A stretch of 64,000 nucleotides of DNA from Alphaproteobacteria bacterium casp-alpha6 (lineage in GTDB: Bacteria > Pseudomonadota > Alphaproteobacteria > Rhodobacterales > Rhodobacteraceae). Below the pieces are notes generated by a model that saw nothing but the letters and a program-made list of their open reading frames with translations, did not search any database and was not told the origin of the DNA. Every line of letters begins with the position of its first letter. Position 1 is the stretch's first letter. Below, piece by piece: positions 1-8,745 of this stretch. Both the position numbers and the translations under genes were made by a program. The stretch lies in NCBI GenBank assembly GCA_001510135.1, contig LFER01000045.1, forward strand, positions 91,962 through 155,961, written 5' to 3'.

Positions 1-835
1 CCTGCTGTAGAAGATTTATGATCGCTACAAGCAGGGCTGCGAGCACGGCCGCACTCAGCAAGGCCGACCAGATCTGGATGGTCTGTCCGTAATAGGATCC
101 CGCCAAAAGCCGCGCTCCCAATCCTTGAACTGCCCCTGTCGGAAGTTCACCTACAATCGCACCCACAAGACTTGCCGCGATCCCGATTTTTAGGGAGGCA
201 AAGAGATAGGGCATGGAAGAGGGAAGTCGCAATTTCCAGAATGTTTCTGAGCGTGTGGCATTATAGGTTTTCAAAAGATCCAGCTCCATCCTGTCCGGAC
301 TGCGCAATCCTTTGACCATGCCCACCACCACGGGGAAAAAACTGAGGTATGCGCTGATAATGGCTTTGGGTAATAGCCCCTGAATACCAATGGAGTTCAA
401 TACCACAATAATCATCGGCGCAATTGCAAGAATAGGGATCGTCTGAGAGGCAATCGCCCAAGGCATCACGCTCATGTCCATAGCGCGGTTGTGTACGATC
501 CCCACGGCAAGAAGGATCCCCATTGATGTGCCAATTGCAAAGCCAAGCAAGGTAGAAGACAAGGTGATCCACCCATGGTACACAAGGCTGCGTTTGGAGG
601 TGATCTTTTTCTCAACCGTTGTTTTCCAGATTTCTATGCCCACCTGATGGGGCGCTGGAAGGCGTGGTTTTTCCTGCGACAGGGTATCTTTGACCAGATC
701 GGAAAAGGTCAGCTCAATATTTGCACGCCCCGCCTTGTTATAGGCCCAAGCCGAATTCAGCGCGACTGCCGCCACGTACCAGATCACGACCAGCGCCGCG
801 ACAACAGTTAGAACTGGGATCAGAGCCTTTCGCAT
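1..835 (-). CDS. ABC transporter permease (pyrimidine/thiamine-precursor type), 3' end outside window
   Basis: Inner-membrane permease of a BPD_transp_1 importer, translated by me from the reverse strand. It starts MRKALIPVLTVV at the ATG on 835-833 and stays open to the left edge, so the C-terminus is missing. An N-terminal membrane anchor is followed by a hydrophilic loop of about 60 residues and then several membrane segments. The usual EAA loop (KTYNATRSETFWKLRLPSS) is visible near the left edge. It lies 39 bp downstream of its ATPase gene and just after the dihydropyrimidinase genes, so uptake of a pyrimidine or its breakdown product is the likely job. The substrate is inferred from neighbours only. 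The periplasmic binding protein is not in the window and probably lies further left. Confidence 0.85.
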   Translation of the reverse strand, partial: MRKALIPVLTVVAALVVIWYVAAVALNSAWAYNKAGRANIELTFSDLVKDTLSQEKPRLPAPHQVGIEIWKTTVEKKITSKRSLVYHGWITLSSTLLGFAIGTSMGILLAVGIVHNRAMDMSVMPWAIASQTIPILAIAPMIIVVLNSIGIQGLLPKAIISAYLSFFPVVVGMVKGLRSPDRMELDLLKTYNATRSETFWKLRLPSSMPYLFASLKIGIAASLVGAIVGELPTGAVQGLGARLLAGSYYGQTIQIWSALLSAAVLAALLVAIINLLQQ

Positions 836-874
836 CGCCTATTCGTCCTTAGATCTAAGGGCAGAGAGAGAAGT

Positions 875-1657
875 TCAATCATAAGAATGCCCCGCCCGCA
901 AGCCTTCACGCACACGATGCGCGATTGCAATAAATTCAGGAGATTCACGGATATCCAGCGGCCGTTCGCGTGGCAACGTGCTGTCGATAACATCGCTGAC
1001 GCGTCCCGGTCTTGGGGACATGACAACAATCTTTGTCGACAAATAGACGGCCTCTGGGATGGAATGGGTCACAAAGCAAATGGTTTTTTGTGTCTCTTTC
1101 CACAGATCCAAAAGCTGTTCGTTGAGATGATCACGCACGATTTCATCCAATGCGCCAAAGGGTTCGTCCATCAGAAGAATATCCGCGTCAAAAGCAAGTG
1201 CGCGCGCAATAGAGGCCCTTTGCTGCATTCCGCCTGACAATTGCCATGGGAACTTCTTTTCAAAGTCCTGCAGGTCCACAAGCTTTAAGACTCGTTTGAC
1301 CCGCTCTACCTGATCTGATTTGCTTATTCCCATGATTTCAAGCGGAAGGCGGATGTTCTTGCCTATAGTGCGCCAGGGATAAAGCCCAGCGGCCTGAAAG
1401 ACATATCCATAGGCCCGCCTTTTGCGGGCCTCTTCAGGGCTCATCCCGTTCACCGTAATCTGGCCCGCAGTAGGGTGTTCCAAGTCTGCAGCCACCCGCA
1501 GGAAGGTTGTTTTCCCGCATCCAGATGGGCCAATAAAGCTCACGAATTCGCCCTTGTTTATTTCAAGGTTGATATCCTTGAGCGCATGCACAGGCCCATC
1601 CGCTGTCTCGAATGTCAAAGACAGGTTGCTGGCTGAGATCACAGATTGAGCCGTCAT
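875..1657 (-). CDS. ABC transporter ATP-binding protein
   Basis: Cytoplasmic ATPase that powers the adjacent permease (260 aa). It shows a Walker A motif (GPSGCGKTT), a signature (LSGGMQQRASIARAL) and a Walker B (ILLMDEPFGALDE), followed by the switch histidine in FVTHSIPEA. This is the nitrate/taurine/pyrimidine importer subclass. I chose the ATG at 1657 over an upstream in-frame TTG at 1675 because AAGGA sits four bases before the ATG. It follows the dihydropyrimidinase gene at a short distance on the same strand, which suggests one operon: hydrolase, dihydropyrimidinase, ATPase, permease. The substrate is inferred from context. Confidence 0.9.
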   Translation of the reverse strand: MTAQSVISASNLSLTFETADGPVHALKDINLEINKGEFVSFIGPSGCGKTTFLRVAADLEHPTAGQITVNGMSPEEARKRRAYGYVFQAAGLYPWRTIGKNIRLPLEIMGISKSDQVERVKRVLKLVDLQDFEKKFPWQLSGGMQQRASIARALAFDADILLMDEPFGALDEIVRDHLNEQLLDLWKETQKTICFVTHSIPEAVYLSTKIVVMSPRPGRVSDVIDSTLPRERPLDIRESPEFIAIAHRVREGLRAGHSYD

Positions 1658-1699
1658 AGGGTCCTTATCTTTCAAAACGTGGCATGGTCATGCACCGCA

Positions 1700-3160
1700 T
1701 TAGATACCGGCTGGAATATTCATCGGATCGCGGTGGATCTGTTTGGGGGCAGTCAGTTCTTTCCATTTGCTCAATGCAACATTGGCAGATGGGAAGGGCG
1801 GACGGGGCACAAAGCGTCCTCGTCCGGGGTTGGGCTGACTGTTTTGTCCCCAAGCCCAGATGACTTCGCCCCGGCTGAGCGTAAAGCGGGATTGTGCAGT
1901 GACTTCAAAACCTTCAAAGACGTTGTAGTCCAGAATGGAGTGATGATTTGTTGGACTGATGGTTTTAGAAATTTTCGGATCCCAAACCACAATATCTGCA
2001 TCTGCCCCTTCAACAATAGCGCCTTTCTTGGGGTAAATATTGAGTATTTTGGCGATATTGGTGCTTGTTGCCGCCACAAATTCATTGGGGGTAAGCCGAC
2101 CGGTTTCCACACCTTCGGTCCAAAGCACTGCAAGACGTTCCTCCAACCCGTTGGATCCATTGGGGATAAGGCAGAAATTATCTTTGCCCATCAGTTTCTG
2201 TTCGCTGGTAAAGGCGGCGTGATCGGTGGCCACCACCTGAAGAGAACCGGCCTGTAGCCCCGCCCAGAGACTTGCCTGATGGTCTTTGTTGCGAAACGGG
2301 GGGGACATCACGCGCCGTGCGGAATGCATCCAATCCCCTTTGAAATATTCGCTTTCATCAAGGGTGAGAAATTGGATCAAGGGTTCACCATATACGCGCA
2401 TGCCCTTTTGCCGTGCGCGACGGATGGCTTCATGCGCCTGTTCGCAACTCACATGGACGATGTAAAGTGGCACGCCCGCAGCATCCGCAATGGTGATCGC
2501 GCGGTTTGCCGCTTCGCCTTCAAATTCAGGGGGACGGGAATAGGCGTGTCCCTCTGGCCCTGTGATCCCCTTTGCCAGCATTTCCTGCTGCATGTCTGCT
2601 ACAAGGTCGCCGTTTTCGGCATGCACCATAGGCAAAGCGCCAATTTCCCTGCATCTTTTGAAGCTTGCAAACATTTCATCATCTTCAATCATCAAAGCGC
2701 CCTTATAGGCCATGAAATGTTTAAAGGAATTGACGCCCATATCGACGGCGTCTTTCATTTCGTTGAATACATTTTCGTTCCAGCCGGTGATCGCCATATG
2801 GTAACCGACGTCCGAACAAATCTGCGGCGCTGATTTGCGATGCCATTCATTTATCGCATTTTTAATTGATCCATCTGCTCCGGGAAGGCAGAAATCGACC
2901 ACCATCGTGGTGCCTCCAACGGCCGCAGCCCATGTCCCGGTTTCAAAAGTTTCTGCAGCTGTGGTCCCCATAAAAGGCATTTCAAGGTGGGTGTGCGGGT
3001 CAATCCCGCCAGGAATGACATAGGCGCCCTCTGCGTCGATATATTCGTCCCCGCTCAGCTCCTCACCGATTTGTTTGATGATTTCATCTTCAATCAGAAC
3101 ATCGGCTTTCCAGGTGCGGTCTGCAGTGCAAACCATTCCGCCTTTGATCACTTTGCTCAT
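1700..3160 (-). CDS. hydA: Dihydropyrimidinase (D-hydantoinase)
   Basis: Cyclic amidohydrolase of 486 aa. It opens the ring of dihydrouracil or dihydrothymine to the N-carbamoyl-beta-amino acid, the second step of reductive pyrimidine breakdown. The binuclear metal site is visible: PHTH (H56, H58), the lysine that becomes carboxylated (K153 in FMAYKG), H180 (MVHAE), H236 (IVHVS) and the later Asp in ATDHAAF. Length is normal for the family. It lies 36 bp downstream of the M20 hydrolase gene that would take its product, and the first enzyme of the route (PreTA) is encoded 3 kb away. Hydantoinase activity on other cyclic ureides cannot be excluded from sequence. Confidence 0.93.
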   Translation of the reverse strand: MSKVIKGGMVCTADRTWKADVLIEDEIIKQIGEELSGDEYIDAEGAYVIPGGIDPHTHLEMPFMGTTAAETFETGTWAAAVGGTTMVVDFCLPGADGSIKNAINEWHRKSAPQICSDVGYHMAITGWNENVFNEMKDAVDMGVNSFKHFMAYKGALMIEDDEMFASFKRCREIGALPMVHAENGDLVADMQQEMLAKGITGPEGHAYSRPPEFEGEAANRAITIADAAGVPLYIVHVSCEQAHEAIRRARQKGMRVYGEPLIQFLTLDESEYFKGDWMHSARRVMSPPFRNKDHQASLWAGLQAGSLQVVATDHAAFTSEQKLMGKDNFCLIPNGSNGLEERLAVLWTEGVETGRLTPNEFVAATSTNIAKILNIYPKKGAIVEGADADIVVWDPKISKTISPTNHHSILDYNVFEGFEVTAQSRFTLSRGEVIWAWGQNSQPNPGRGRFVPRPPFPSANVALSKWKELTAPKQIHRDPMNIPAGI

Positions 3161-3196
3161 TTGTGTTCTCCTTTAAGGGTCGGTGATAGGTCCGCG

Positions 3197-4447
3197 TTAT
3201 TCCACAATTTCTGCGGTTTCTAAGACCGCATGGAACAAAACCTCTGCCCCCGCCGTGGACCAGTCTTTGGAAATTTCTTCGGCTTCATTATGGCTCAGCC
3301 CATCGACGCAGGGACACATTATCATGGCTGTAGGGGCCACTTGGTTGATCCAGCAGGCATCATGGCCCGCGCCTGAAATGATGTCGCGGTGGGAATATCC
3401 CAGCCGTTCGGCCGCGTTGCGCACGGCGCGCACGCATGTGTCGTCAAAAGTGACAGGATCAAATCCGCCGACTTTTTCAAATTCGACCGATAAGCCCATG
3501 TCATCACAGATCTTTTGTGCTCCGGCTTTAAGGCGGGTTTCCATATCGGCGATGATATCTATGTTGGGACATCTGAAATCGACGGTAAAGACAACTTTTC
3601 CAGGGATCACATTGCGTGAATTTGGATAGACATCAATATGTCCCGCCGCCCCGACGGCATGGGGGGCATGGCTCAGGGCAATCTCATCTACAAGATCAAG
3701 AATCCGCGCCATTCCAAGGCCCGCATTTTTGCGCATTGGCATGGGCGTTGAGCCTGTATGAGCATCTTTCCCCGTGATCGTTACCTGCATCCAGCTTAGC
3801 CCCTGACCATGGGTGACAACTCCTATGTCGACGCCTTCGGCCTCTAGAATCGGACCTTGTTCGATGTGCAGCTCAAAAAAGGCATGCATTTTACGCGCGC
3901 CCACTTCTTCTTCGCCACGCCAGCCGATACGCGTCAGCTCATCCCCGAATTTCTTTCCCTCCGCATCCACGCGGTCATATGCCCAGTCCTGAGTGTGAAT
4001 ACCTGCAAAAACACCGGAGGCCAGCATTGCCGGAGCATAGCGTGTGCCCTCTTCGTTGGTGAAATTCGTCACAACGATGGGATGACGGGTTTTGATGCCC
4101 ATATCGTTTAGGCTTCGGATCACTTCAAGACCACCCAAAACTCCCAAGACCCCATCATATTTTCCGCCCGTTGGCTGCGTATCCAGATGTGAGCCCACAT
4201 AAACGGGCAGGGCGTCTAGATCTGTGCCTTTGCGCTCTGCGAACATATTGCCCATCTGGTCAAGACCCATGGTGCATCCCGCCTCTTCGCACCACTTCTG
4301 GAAAAGCGCGCGGCCTTTGCCGTCTTCATCCGTCAGGGTTTGCCGATTGTTGCCCCCTGCAACGCCGGGGCCGATTTTGGCCATTTCCATAAGGCTATCC
4401 CATAGCCTGTCGCCATTGATGCGAAGGTTTTCACCCGGTGCTGCCAT
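3197..4447 (-). CDS. M20-family Zn-dependent hydrolase, probable beta-ureidopropionase (PydC type)
   Basis: Amidohydrolase of 416 aa of the allantoate/N-carbamoyl amino acid hydrolase group. It most likely releases beta-alanine, CO2 and ammonia from N-carbamoyl-beta-alanine, the third step of the reductive pathway. Metal ligands are visible in GSHLDTQ (H87), KYDGVLG (D98), NEEGTRY (E132/E133), ELHIEQG and a C-terminal SHNEAE. The ATG at 4447 is chosen over an upstream start at 4498 because GAGAGGAT stands just before it and family members begin with a similar MxxxENLRINGDRLW. It is the first gene of the leftward operon and has a RutR-like palindrome upstream. Allantoate hydrolysis is the main alternative, but no purine genes are nearby. 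Confidence 0.88.
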   Translation of the reverse strand: MAAPGENLRINGDRLWDSLMEMAKIGPGVAGGNNRQTLTDEDGKGRALFQKWCEEAGCTMGLDQMGNMFAERKGTDLDALPVYVGSHLDTQPTGGKYDGVLGVLGGLEVIRSLNDMGIKTRHPIVVTNFTNEEGTRYAPAMLASGVFAGIHTQDWAYDRVDAEGKKFGDELTRIGWRGEEEVGARKMHAFFELHIEQGPILEAEGVDIGVVTHGQGLSWMQVTITGKDAHTGSTPMPMRKNAGLGMARILDLVDEIALSHAPHAVGAAGHIDVYPNSRNVIPGKVVFTVDFRCPNIDIIADMETRLKAGAQKICDDMGLSVEFEKVGGFDPVTFDDTCVRAVRNAAERLGYSHRDIISGAGHDACWINQVAPTAMIMCPCVDGLSHNEAEEISKDWSTAGAEVLFHAVLETAEIVE

Positions 4448-4621
4448 TTTATCCTCTCCCTGTTCGTCGCATAGGGGTGTGGGGCCGCCCAATGCCACAT
4501 GACTCGCTCACCCATGGAAAAAGGTATTCATTCACCTTATTCGTTGCCACGAGGACGCTTTATATTTTCAGCATAGCCAAAGTTGGATTTTGACCATATG
4601 ATAAATTTTACGCTAGACAGA

Positions 4622-4639
4622 GTTGACCGATCAGTCAAC
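4622..4639. promoter_or_regulatory. RutR-like operator between the hydrolase operon and the TetR genes
   Basis: The 18-bp element GTTGACCGATCAGTCAAC has 6-bp perfect arms. Its 16-bp core TTGACCGATCAGTCAA resembles the published E. coli RutR site TTGACCAnnTGGTCAA (11 of 14 defined positions). It lies in the divergent region, about 175 bp before the hydrolase ATG and about 45 bp before the chosen tetR start, where it could control both directions. Binding by one of the two adjacent regulators is inferred. Confidence 0.6.
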
Positions 4640-4684
4640 AAAGTTTCGCGCGCCCCAGAATACGAAACTTTGGAATTTTTCAAC

Positions 4685-5314
4685 GTGCCTGAAATAAGAT
4701 CAAAAAAGATGGAAATTCGGGCAGAAAATGAAGGCCGTATCCTCAAATCTGCAGAACGTGTGTTTGCGCGTCACGGGTTTCGGGGGTCGTCCATGCAAAT
4801 GATTTCGGACGATGCATCGATTCCCAAGGCAAATATCCATTACTATTTTTCCTCCAAAGAAAAACTCTATCGCCGTGTTGTGGAACGCATTTTCACTGTT
4901 TGGCTGGAGGCAGCTGACAGTTTCGAAACCTCACAGAATCCGCGAGAGGCACTTTACAACTATATTCGCGAAAAAATGGAGATCAGCCGCCTTCATCCCG
5001 ATGGATCAAAGGTTTGGGCCAATGAAGTCATTCATGGCGCACCGATCATACATGATTTTCTGACCTCGGCGCTAGAAGATTGGACAAACAGCCGTATCGC
5101 TGCAATGCGCGGCTGGATCGAAGAGGGAAAAATCCGTGATATTGAACCCCGATGGATCCTTTACATGATCTGGGCTACAACACAGCATTATGCAGATTTC
5201 ACCCATCAGATAGAAACCCTGAATAATGGAAAAGCTCTGTCCATAGATCAGTGGAAACAGGCGACGGACTCGGTATTTCATACCATCTGGGCAGGGCTCA
5301 AGCCAGAGGATTAG
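4685..5314 (+). CDS. TetR-family regulator, RutR-like (paralogue 1)
   Basis: DNA-binding repressor of the RutR branch of TetR (209 aa from this start). The N-terminal helix-turn-helix reads RVFARHGFRGSS, then ISDDASIPKANIHYYFSSKEKLY. The C-terminal half carries the RutR-type ligand domain, with WATTQHYADF near the end. The start is uncertain. In-frame ATG/TTG codons lie at 4598 and 4583, but they would place the RutR-like operator inside the gene. GTG at 4685 gives the same length as the next paralogue; ATG at 4709 is also possible. It is followed six bases later by the second RutR-like gene, probably in one transcript. Confidence 0.82.
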   Translation: MPEIRSKKMEIRAENEGRILKSAERVFARHGFRGSSMQMISDDASIPKANIHYYFSSKEKLYRRVVERIFTVWLEAADSFETSQNPREALYNYIREKMEISRLHPDGSKVWANEVIHGAPIIHDFLTSALEDWTNSRIAAMRGWIEEGKIRDIEPRWILYMIWATTQHYADFTHQIETLNNGKALSIDQWKQATDSVFHTIWAGLKPED

Positions 5315-5320
5315 TGTTTA

Positions 5321-5947
5321 ATGAAGGCCACAAGAAAAAAACCTCTGTCACGCATTCAAAAACAAAACCGCGCCACGATCCTTGAGGCGGCATTGAATGT
5401 TTTTTCGACCCATGGTTTTCGCGGGGCGACCTTGGACCAGATAGCGCAGGATGCGGGGCTCTCAAAACCCAACATCTTATATTATTTCGATGGAAAAGAA
5501 GCGATACATATAGCATTGTTAAGTCAGCTTCTTGATGCATGGCTTGATCCTTTGCGTCGGCTGAACGCGGAGGGAGAGCCACGCGAAGAACTGATGCGTT
5601 ATATTCGCCGCAAACTTCAGATGTCACGTGAATTCCCCCGTGAAAGCCGTTTGTTTGCCAATGAAATTGTTCAGGGTGCACCAAGGATCGAGGGATTTTT
5701 GAGCGGAGAATTGCGTGCGCTTGTGGATGAAAAGGCTACTGTGCTGCAAACGTGGATGGATGCCGGGAAAATTGAACCGCTGGACCCCTATCACCTTTTG
5801 TTTTCTATCTGGGCGATGACCCAACATTATGCAGATTTTGAAGCCCAGATCCTAATGATCCGTTCGGGACAGATAAAGGATTCTCACGAAGGCTCTGACA
5901 CCTTCGTGGAGACTATTTTCACCAAAATCCTTTTGCCGGAAACCTGA
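5321..5947 (+). CDS. rutR: TetR-family regulator, RutR-like (paralogue 2)
   Basis: A 208-aa TetR protein and the closer of the two to E. coli RutR, the uracil-responsive pyrimidine regulator. The HTH (NVFSTHGFRGATLDQIA, then SKPNILYYFDGKEA) and the C-terminal IWAMTQHYADFEAQ are typical. It starts at ATG 5321, six bases after the stop of paralogue 1. It is convergent with preA, with only two bases between the genes. By family knowledge it should sense uracil or a related pyrimidine. Which operator each paralogue uses is not visible. Confidence 0.86.
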   Translation: MKATRKKPLSRIQKQNRATILEAALNVFSTHGFRGATLDQIAQDAGLSKPNILYYFDGKEAIHIALLSQLLDAWLDPLRRLNAEGEPREELMRYIRRKLQMSREFPRESRLFANEIVQGAPRIEGFLSGELRALVDEKATVLQTWMDAGKIEPLDPYHLLFSIWAMTQHYADFEAQILMIRSGQIKDSHEGSDTFVETIFTKILLPET

Positions 5948-5949
5948 CC

Positions 5950-7254
5950 TTATTCAGCGGCATTGGCAAAGGGATTGTTTGGGTGCTTTGTCCAATCCCT
6001 GTGCTCGGCGGCCACGGGAACACCTGTGCGTTCATCCATCGCACCCACTGCAAGCGTTTCCATGGTGATACATCCCTCAACAGGACAGACATTGACGCAT
6101 AGGTTGCAGGCAACACATTCATCGTCTTTTACATCAAAGACGCGTTCAGGGGACATGGAAATCGCCTGATGGCTGGTGTCTTCACAGGCGGCATAGCAGC
6201 GCCCACATTTGATGCAGGCATCCTGATCGATCCGCGCTTTTGTCACATGGTTAAGGTTCAGGTATTGCCAATCGACAACCTTTGGCACAGCCGCGCCGAC
6301 AAAATCATCGATGGAGTGATATCCCTTTTCATCCATCCATTGGGAAAGACCCGAAATCATTTCCTGAACGATCTTGAAGCCATATGTCATCGCAGCGGTG
6401 CAGACCTGCACATTAGACGCACCCAGTGCCATGAACTCTGCTGCATCCCGCCATGTTGTTACGCCACCAATTCCCGAAATGGGAAGTCCGGCGGTCTGTG
6501 GGTTGCGTGCAATTTGAGCAACCATATTCATGGCAATAGGTTTTACTGCGGGTCCGCAATATCCACCATGGGTCCCTTTCCCATCAATCGTGGGCGTGGG
6601 GGCCATGATATCAAGATCAACGCCGGTAATCGATGTTATGGTATTTATGAGGCTGACCGCATCTGCACCGCCATCTTTTGCAGCGCGTGCTGGATGCGTG
6701 ATATCCGCAATATTGGGTGTGAGTTTCACGATGCAAGGCATGCGCGTTGTCTCTTTCACCCAGCGCGTGACCATTTCTACATAATCAGGAACCTGCCCGA
6801 CGGCAGACCCCATTCCGCGCTCTGCCATTCCATGAGGGCAGCCAAAGTTTAATTCAACACCATCCGCGCCCGTTTCTTCAATGAGGGGAAGAATGGTTTT
6901 CCATTCCTGTTCTTCGCAAGGTACCATCAGAGACACAACCAAAGCGCGGTCGGGATAGTCCCGTTTCACCGCCTTGATCTCGCGCAGGTTGACTTCGAGA
7001 GGTCTGTCTGTGATCAGTTCGATGTTATTGAGCCCAAGCAAGCGGCGATCCGCACCCCAGATGGCACCGTAACGGGGACCGCTTACATTTACGATGGGGG
7101 GGCCTTCTGATCCCAGCGTTTTCCACACAACACCGCCCCAGCCCGCTTCAAACGCGCGGCGCACATTATATTCCTTGTCTGTTGGCGGGGCGGATGCCAG
7201 CCAAAAAGGATTGGGAGATTTTATTCCTAGAAAGTCACTTTGTAAGTTCGCCAT
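5950..7254 (-). CDS. preA: NAD-dependent dihydropyrimidine dehydrogenase subunit PreA
   Basis: Catalytic FMN/Fe-S subunit (434 aa) that reduces uracil or thymine to the dihydropyrimidine, step one of the pathway. A dihydroorotate-dehydrogenase-like barrel occupies roughly residues 1-330 (NPFWLASAPPTDKEYNVR; NFGCPHGMAERGMGSAVGQ). A C-terminal two-cluster ferredoxin domain follows (CIKCGRCYAAC and CVACNLCVNVCPVEGC). It starts 28 bp after the preT stop with AAGGACG upstream of the ATG, so the pair is co-transcribed as preT-preA. The product would feed the dihydropyrimidinase encoded in the leftward operon. Confidence 0.94.
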   Translation of the reverse strand: MANLQSDFLGIKSPNPFWLASAPPTDKEYNVRRAFEAGWGGVVWKTLGSEGPPIVNVSGPRYGAIWGADRRLLGLNNIELITDRPLEVNLREIKAVKRDYPDRALVVSLMVPCEEQEWKTILPLIEETGADGVELNFGCPHGMAERGMGSAVGQVPDYVEMVTRWVKETTRMPCIVKLTPNIADITHPARAAKDGGADAVSLINTITSITGVDLDIMAPTPTIDGKGTHGGYCGPAVKPIAMNMVAQIARNPQTAGLPISGIGGVTTWRDAAEFMALGASNVQVCTAAMTYGFKIVQEMISGLSQWMDEKGYHSIDDFVGAAVPKVVDWQYLNLNHVTKARIDQDACIKCGRCYAACEDTSHQAISMSPERVFDVKDDECVACNLCVNVCPVEGCITMETLAVGAMDERTGVPVAAEHRDWTKHPNNPFANAAE

Positions 7255-7282
7255 GTGAAACGTCCTTTGCTGCTTCTGGGGC

Positions 7283-8617
7283 TTAGCCCATCAATGTTCT
7301 ATGAATGTCTTCTGCGGCATTGCGTCCTTCTGCAACCGCCGTCACGGTCAGGTCATCCCCGCCGCTGGCACAGTCTCCGCCAGCCCAGATCGCGGGATGG
7401 GAGGTGCGGCCATTTTCACCGACCTCTATCTTACGTCCGTCGGTTTTCACCAGATCTGGGGTATCTTCCAACGTTTGACCTATCGCTTTTAAGACCTGAT
7501 CTGCTGGCAGACGGAATGTATCCTCTGTGCGCTCCAACCCGTTTGGCCCTTCGACCGTGTAAGAAAATTCAACCTCGCGCACCGCCCCGTTTCCATGAAC
7601 GGCAATCGGTTCTGCATTTGTGATAATATTTACGCCGCGAGAGGCTGCCAAATCCTGTTCGTATTTGGATGCATTCATGCGCGCGCGTCCTCTGCGATAG
7701 ACAAGATGGACATTCTGTGCGCCCAAGAGCTTGGATTGCACAGCGGCGTCCACAGCCGTCATACCGCCGCCGATTACGACAACATGACGGCCCACCGGTA
7801 AAGTAGAAAGGTCGCTGCTTTGGCGTAGGTCTGCAATGAACGATACCGCATCGCGCACCTCGTCTTTTTCCTCACCTGCCAAACCAAGTGCATTTACCCC
7901 CGCGAGCCCCATACCCAAAAAGACAGCATCATAGGTGTCAATGAGGTCGGAAAGAGACATGTCGCGTCCCAGAGCCTTTCCGGTTTCAATATCAATCCCG
8001 CCAATTGCGAGAAGCCATTCCACTTCTTTGGCGGCAAAATCATCTGTAGATTTGTATGCTGCGATACCAAATTCGTTCAGACCCCCTGCTTTCGGGCGCG
8101 CATCAAAGATTTTGACGTTATGGCCATGCATGGCCAAACGGTGCGCACAGGAAAGCCCTGCAGGTCCTGCGCCGATCACAGCGACGGTCTTACCCGTTTC
8201 CGCCGCGCGTTGAAACGGGTGGCTGGCAGATCGCATAATTGTATCTGTTGCAAATCGTTGTAGACGACCGATATCGACAGGCTGTCCTTCTGCCGCTTCA
8301 CGCACGCAGGCTTCTTCGCAGAGCGTTTCTGTCGGGCAAACCCGTGCGCACATGCCGCCGAGTATGTTTTGAGAGAGGATTGTGCGTGCAGCGGACTCGG
8401 GTGTGCCGGTTGCGATCTGACGGATAAACAGAGGAATATCTATATCCGTGGGACAGGCCGTGATACAAGGTGCATCGTGGCAGAAATAACAGCGATCTGC
8501 CGCAACAAGTGCTTCATGGGCGTCGAGTGGCGGATGAAGATCGGAAAAATTTTCAGCATAGTCTTGGCTGGTGAGGCGCGATGAGCAAACGCCTTGTGCA
8601 GAATTTGGCTGTGACAC
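7283..8617 (-). CDS. preT: NAD-dependent dihydropyrimidine dehydrogenase subunit PreT
   Basis: FAD/NAD(P)H electron-transfer subunit (444 aa) that supplies electrons to PreA. The N-terminal Fe-S part is related to the glutamate synthase small subunit (CYFCHDAPCITACPTDI; CARVCPTETLCEEAC). Two Rossmann folds follow (GAGPAGLSCAHRLA and GGGMTAVDAA), with a C-terminal WAGGDCASGGDDLTV flavin motif. I chose GTG at 8617 because AGGAGA stands six bases before it; the upstream TTG at 8647 lacks a ribosome site. The operon promoter region has a second RutR-like palindrome at 8667-8686. Confidence 0.93.
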   Translation of the reverse strand: MSQPNSAQGVCSSRLTSQDYAENFSDLHPPLDAHEALVAADRCYFCHDAPCITACPTDIDIPLFIRQIATGTPESAARTILSQNILGGMCARVCPTETLCEEACVREAAEGQPVDIGRLQRFATDTIMRSASHPFQRAAETGKTVAVIGAGPAGLSCAHRLAMHGHNVKIFDARPKAGGLNEFGIAAYKSTDDFAAKEVEWLLAIGGIDIETGKALGRDMSLSDLIDTYDAVFLGMGLAGVNALGLAGEEKDEVRDAVSFIADLRQSSDLSTLPVGRHVVVIGGGMTAVDAAVQSKLLGAQNVHLVYRRGRARMNASKYEQDLAASRGVNIITNAEPIAVHGNGAVREVEFSYTVEGPNGLERTEDTFRLPADQVLKAIGQTLEDTPDLVKTDGRKIEVGENGRTSHPAIWAGGDCASGGDDLTVTAVAEGRNAAEDIHRTLMG

Positions 8618-8666
8618 GGATGTCTCCTGGCTGCTATTGTTTCGCAAAGCATTGCACAGAGAAATT

Positions 8667-8686
8667 ATTTTATCAATTGGTAAAAT
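8667..8686. promoter_or_regulatory. RutR-like operator upstream of preTA
   Basis: The 20-bp sequence ATTTTATCAATTGGTAAAAT is a palindrome with a single mismatched pair. Its 16-bp core TTTATCAATTGGTAAA matches the RutR consensus TTGACCAnnTGGTCAA at 11 of 14 defined positions. It lies about 50 bp upstream of the preT start and about 60 bp before the divergent EamA gene. This position suits control of preTA by one of the two RutR-like proteins, which is inference. Confidence 0.6.
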
Positions 8687-8745
8687 TTAAACTTATTGGC
8701 TTCCCCATATTTTTGCGCCATCGTCGCGCCAAAGGAACCAGCGTA

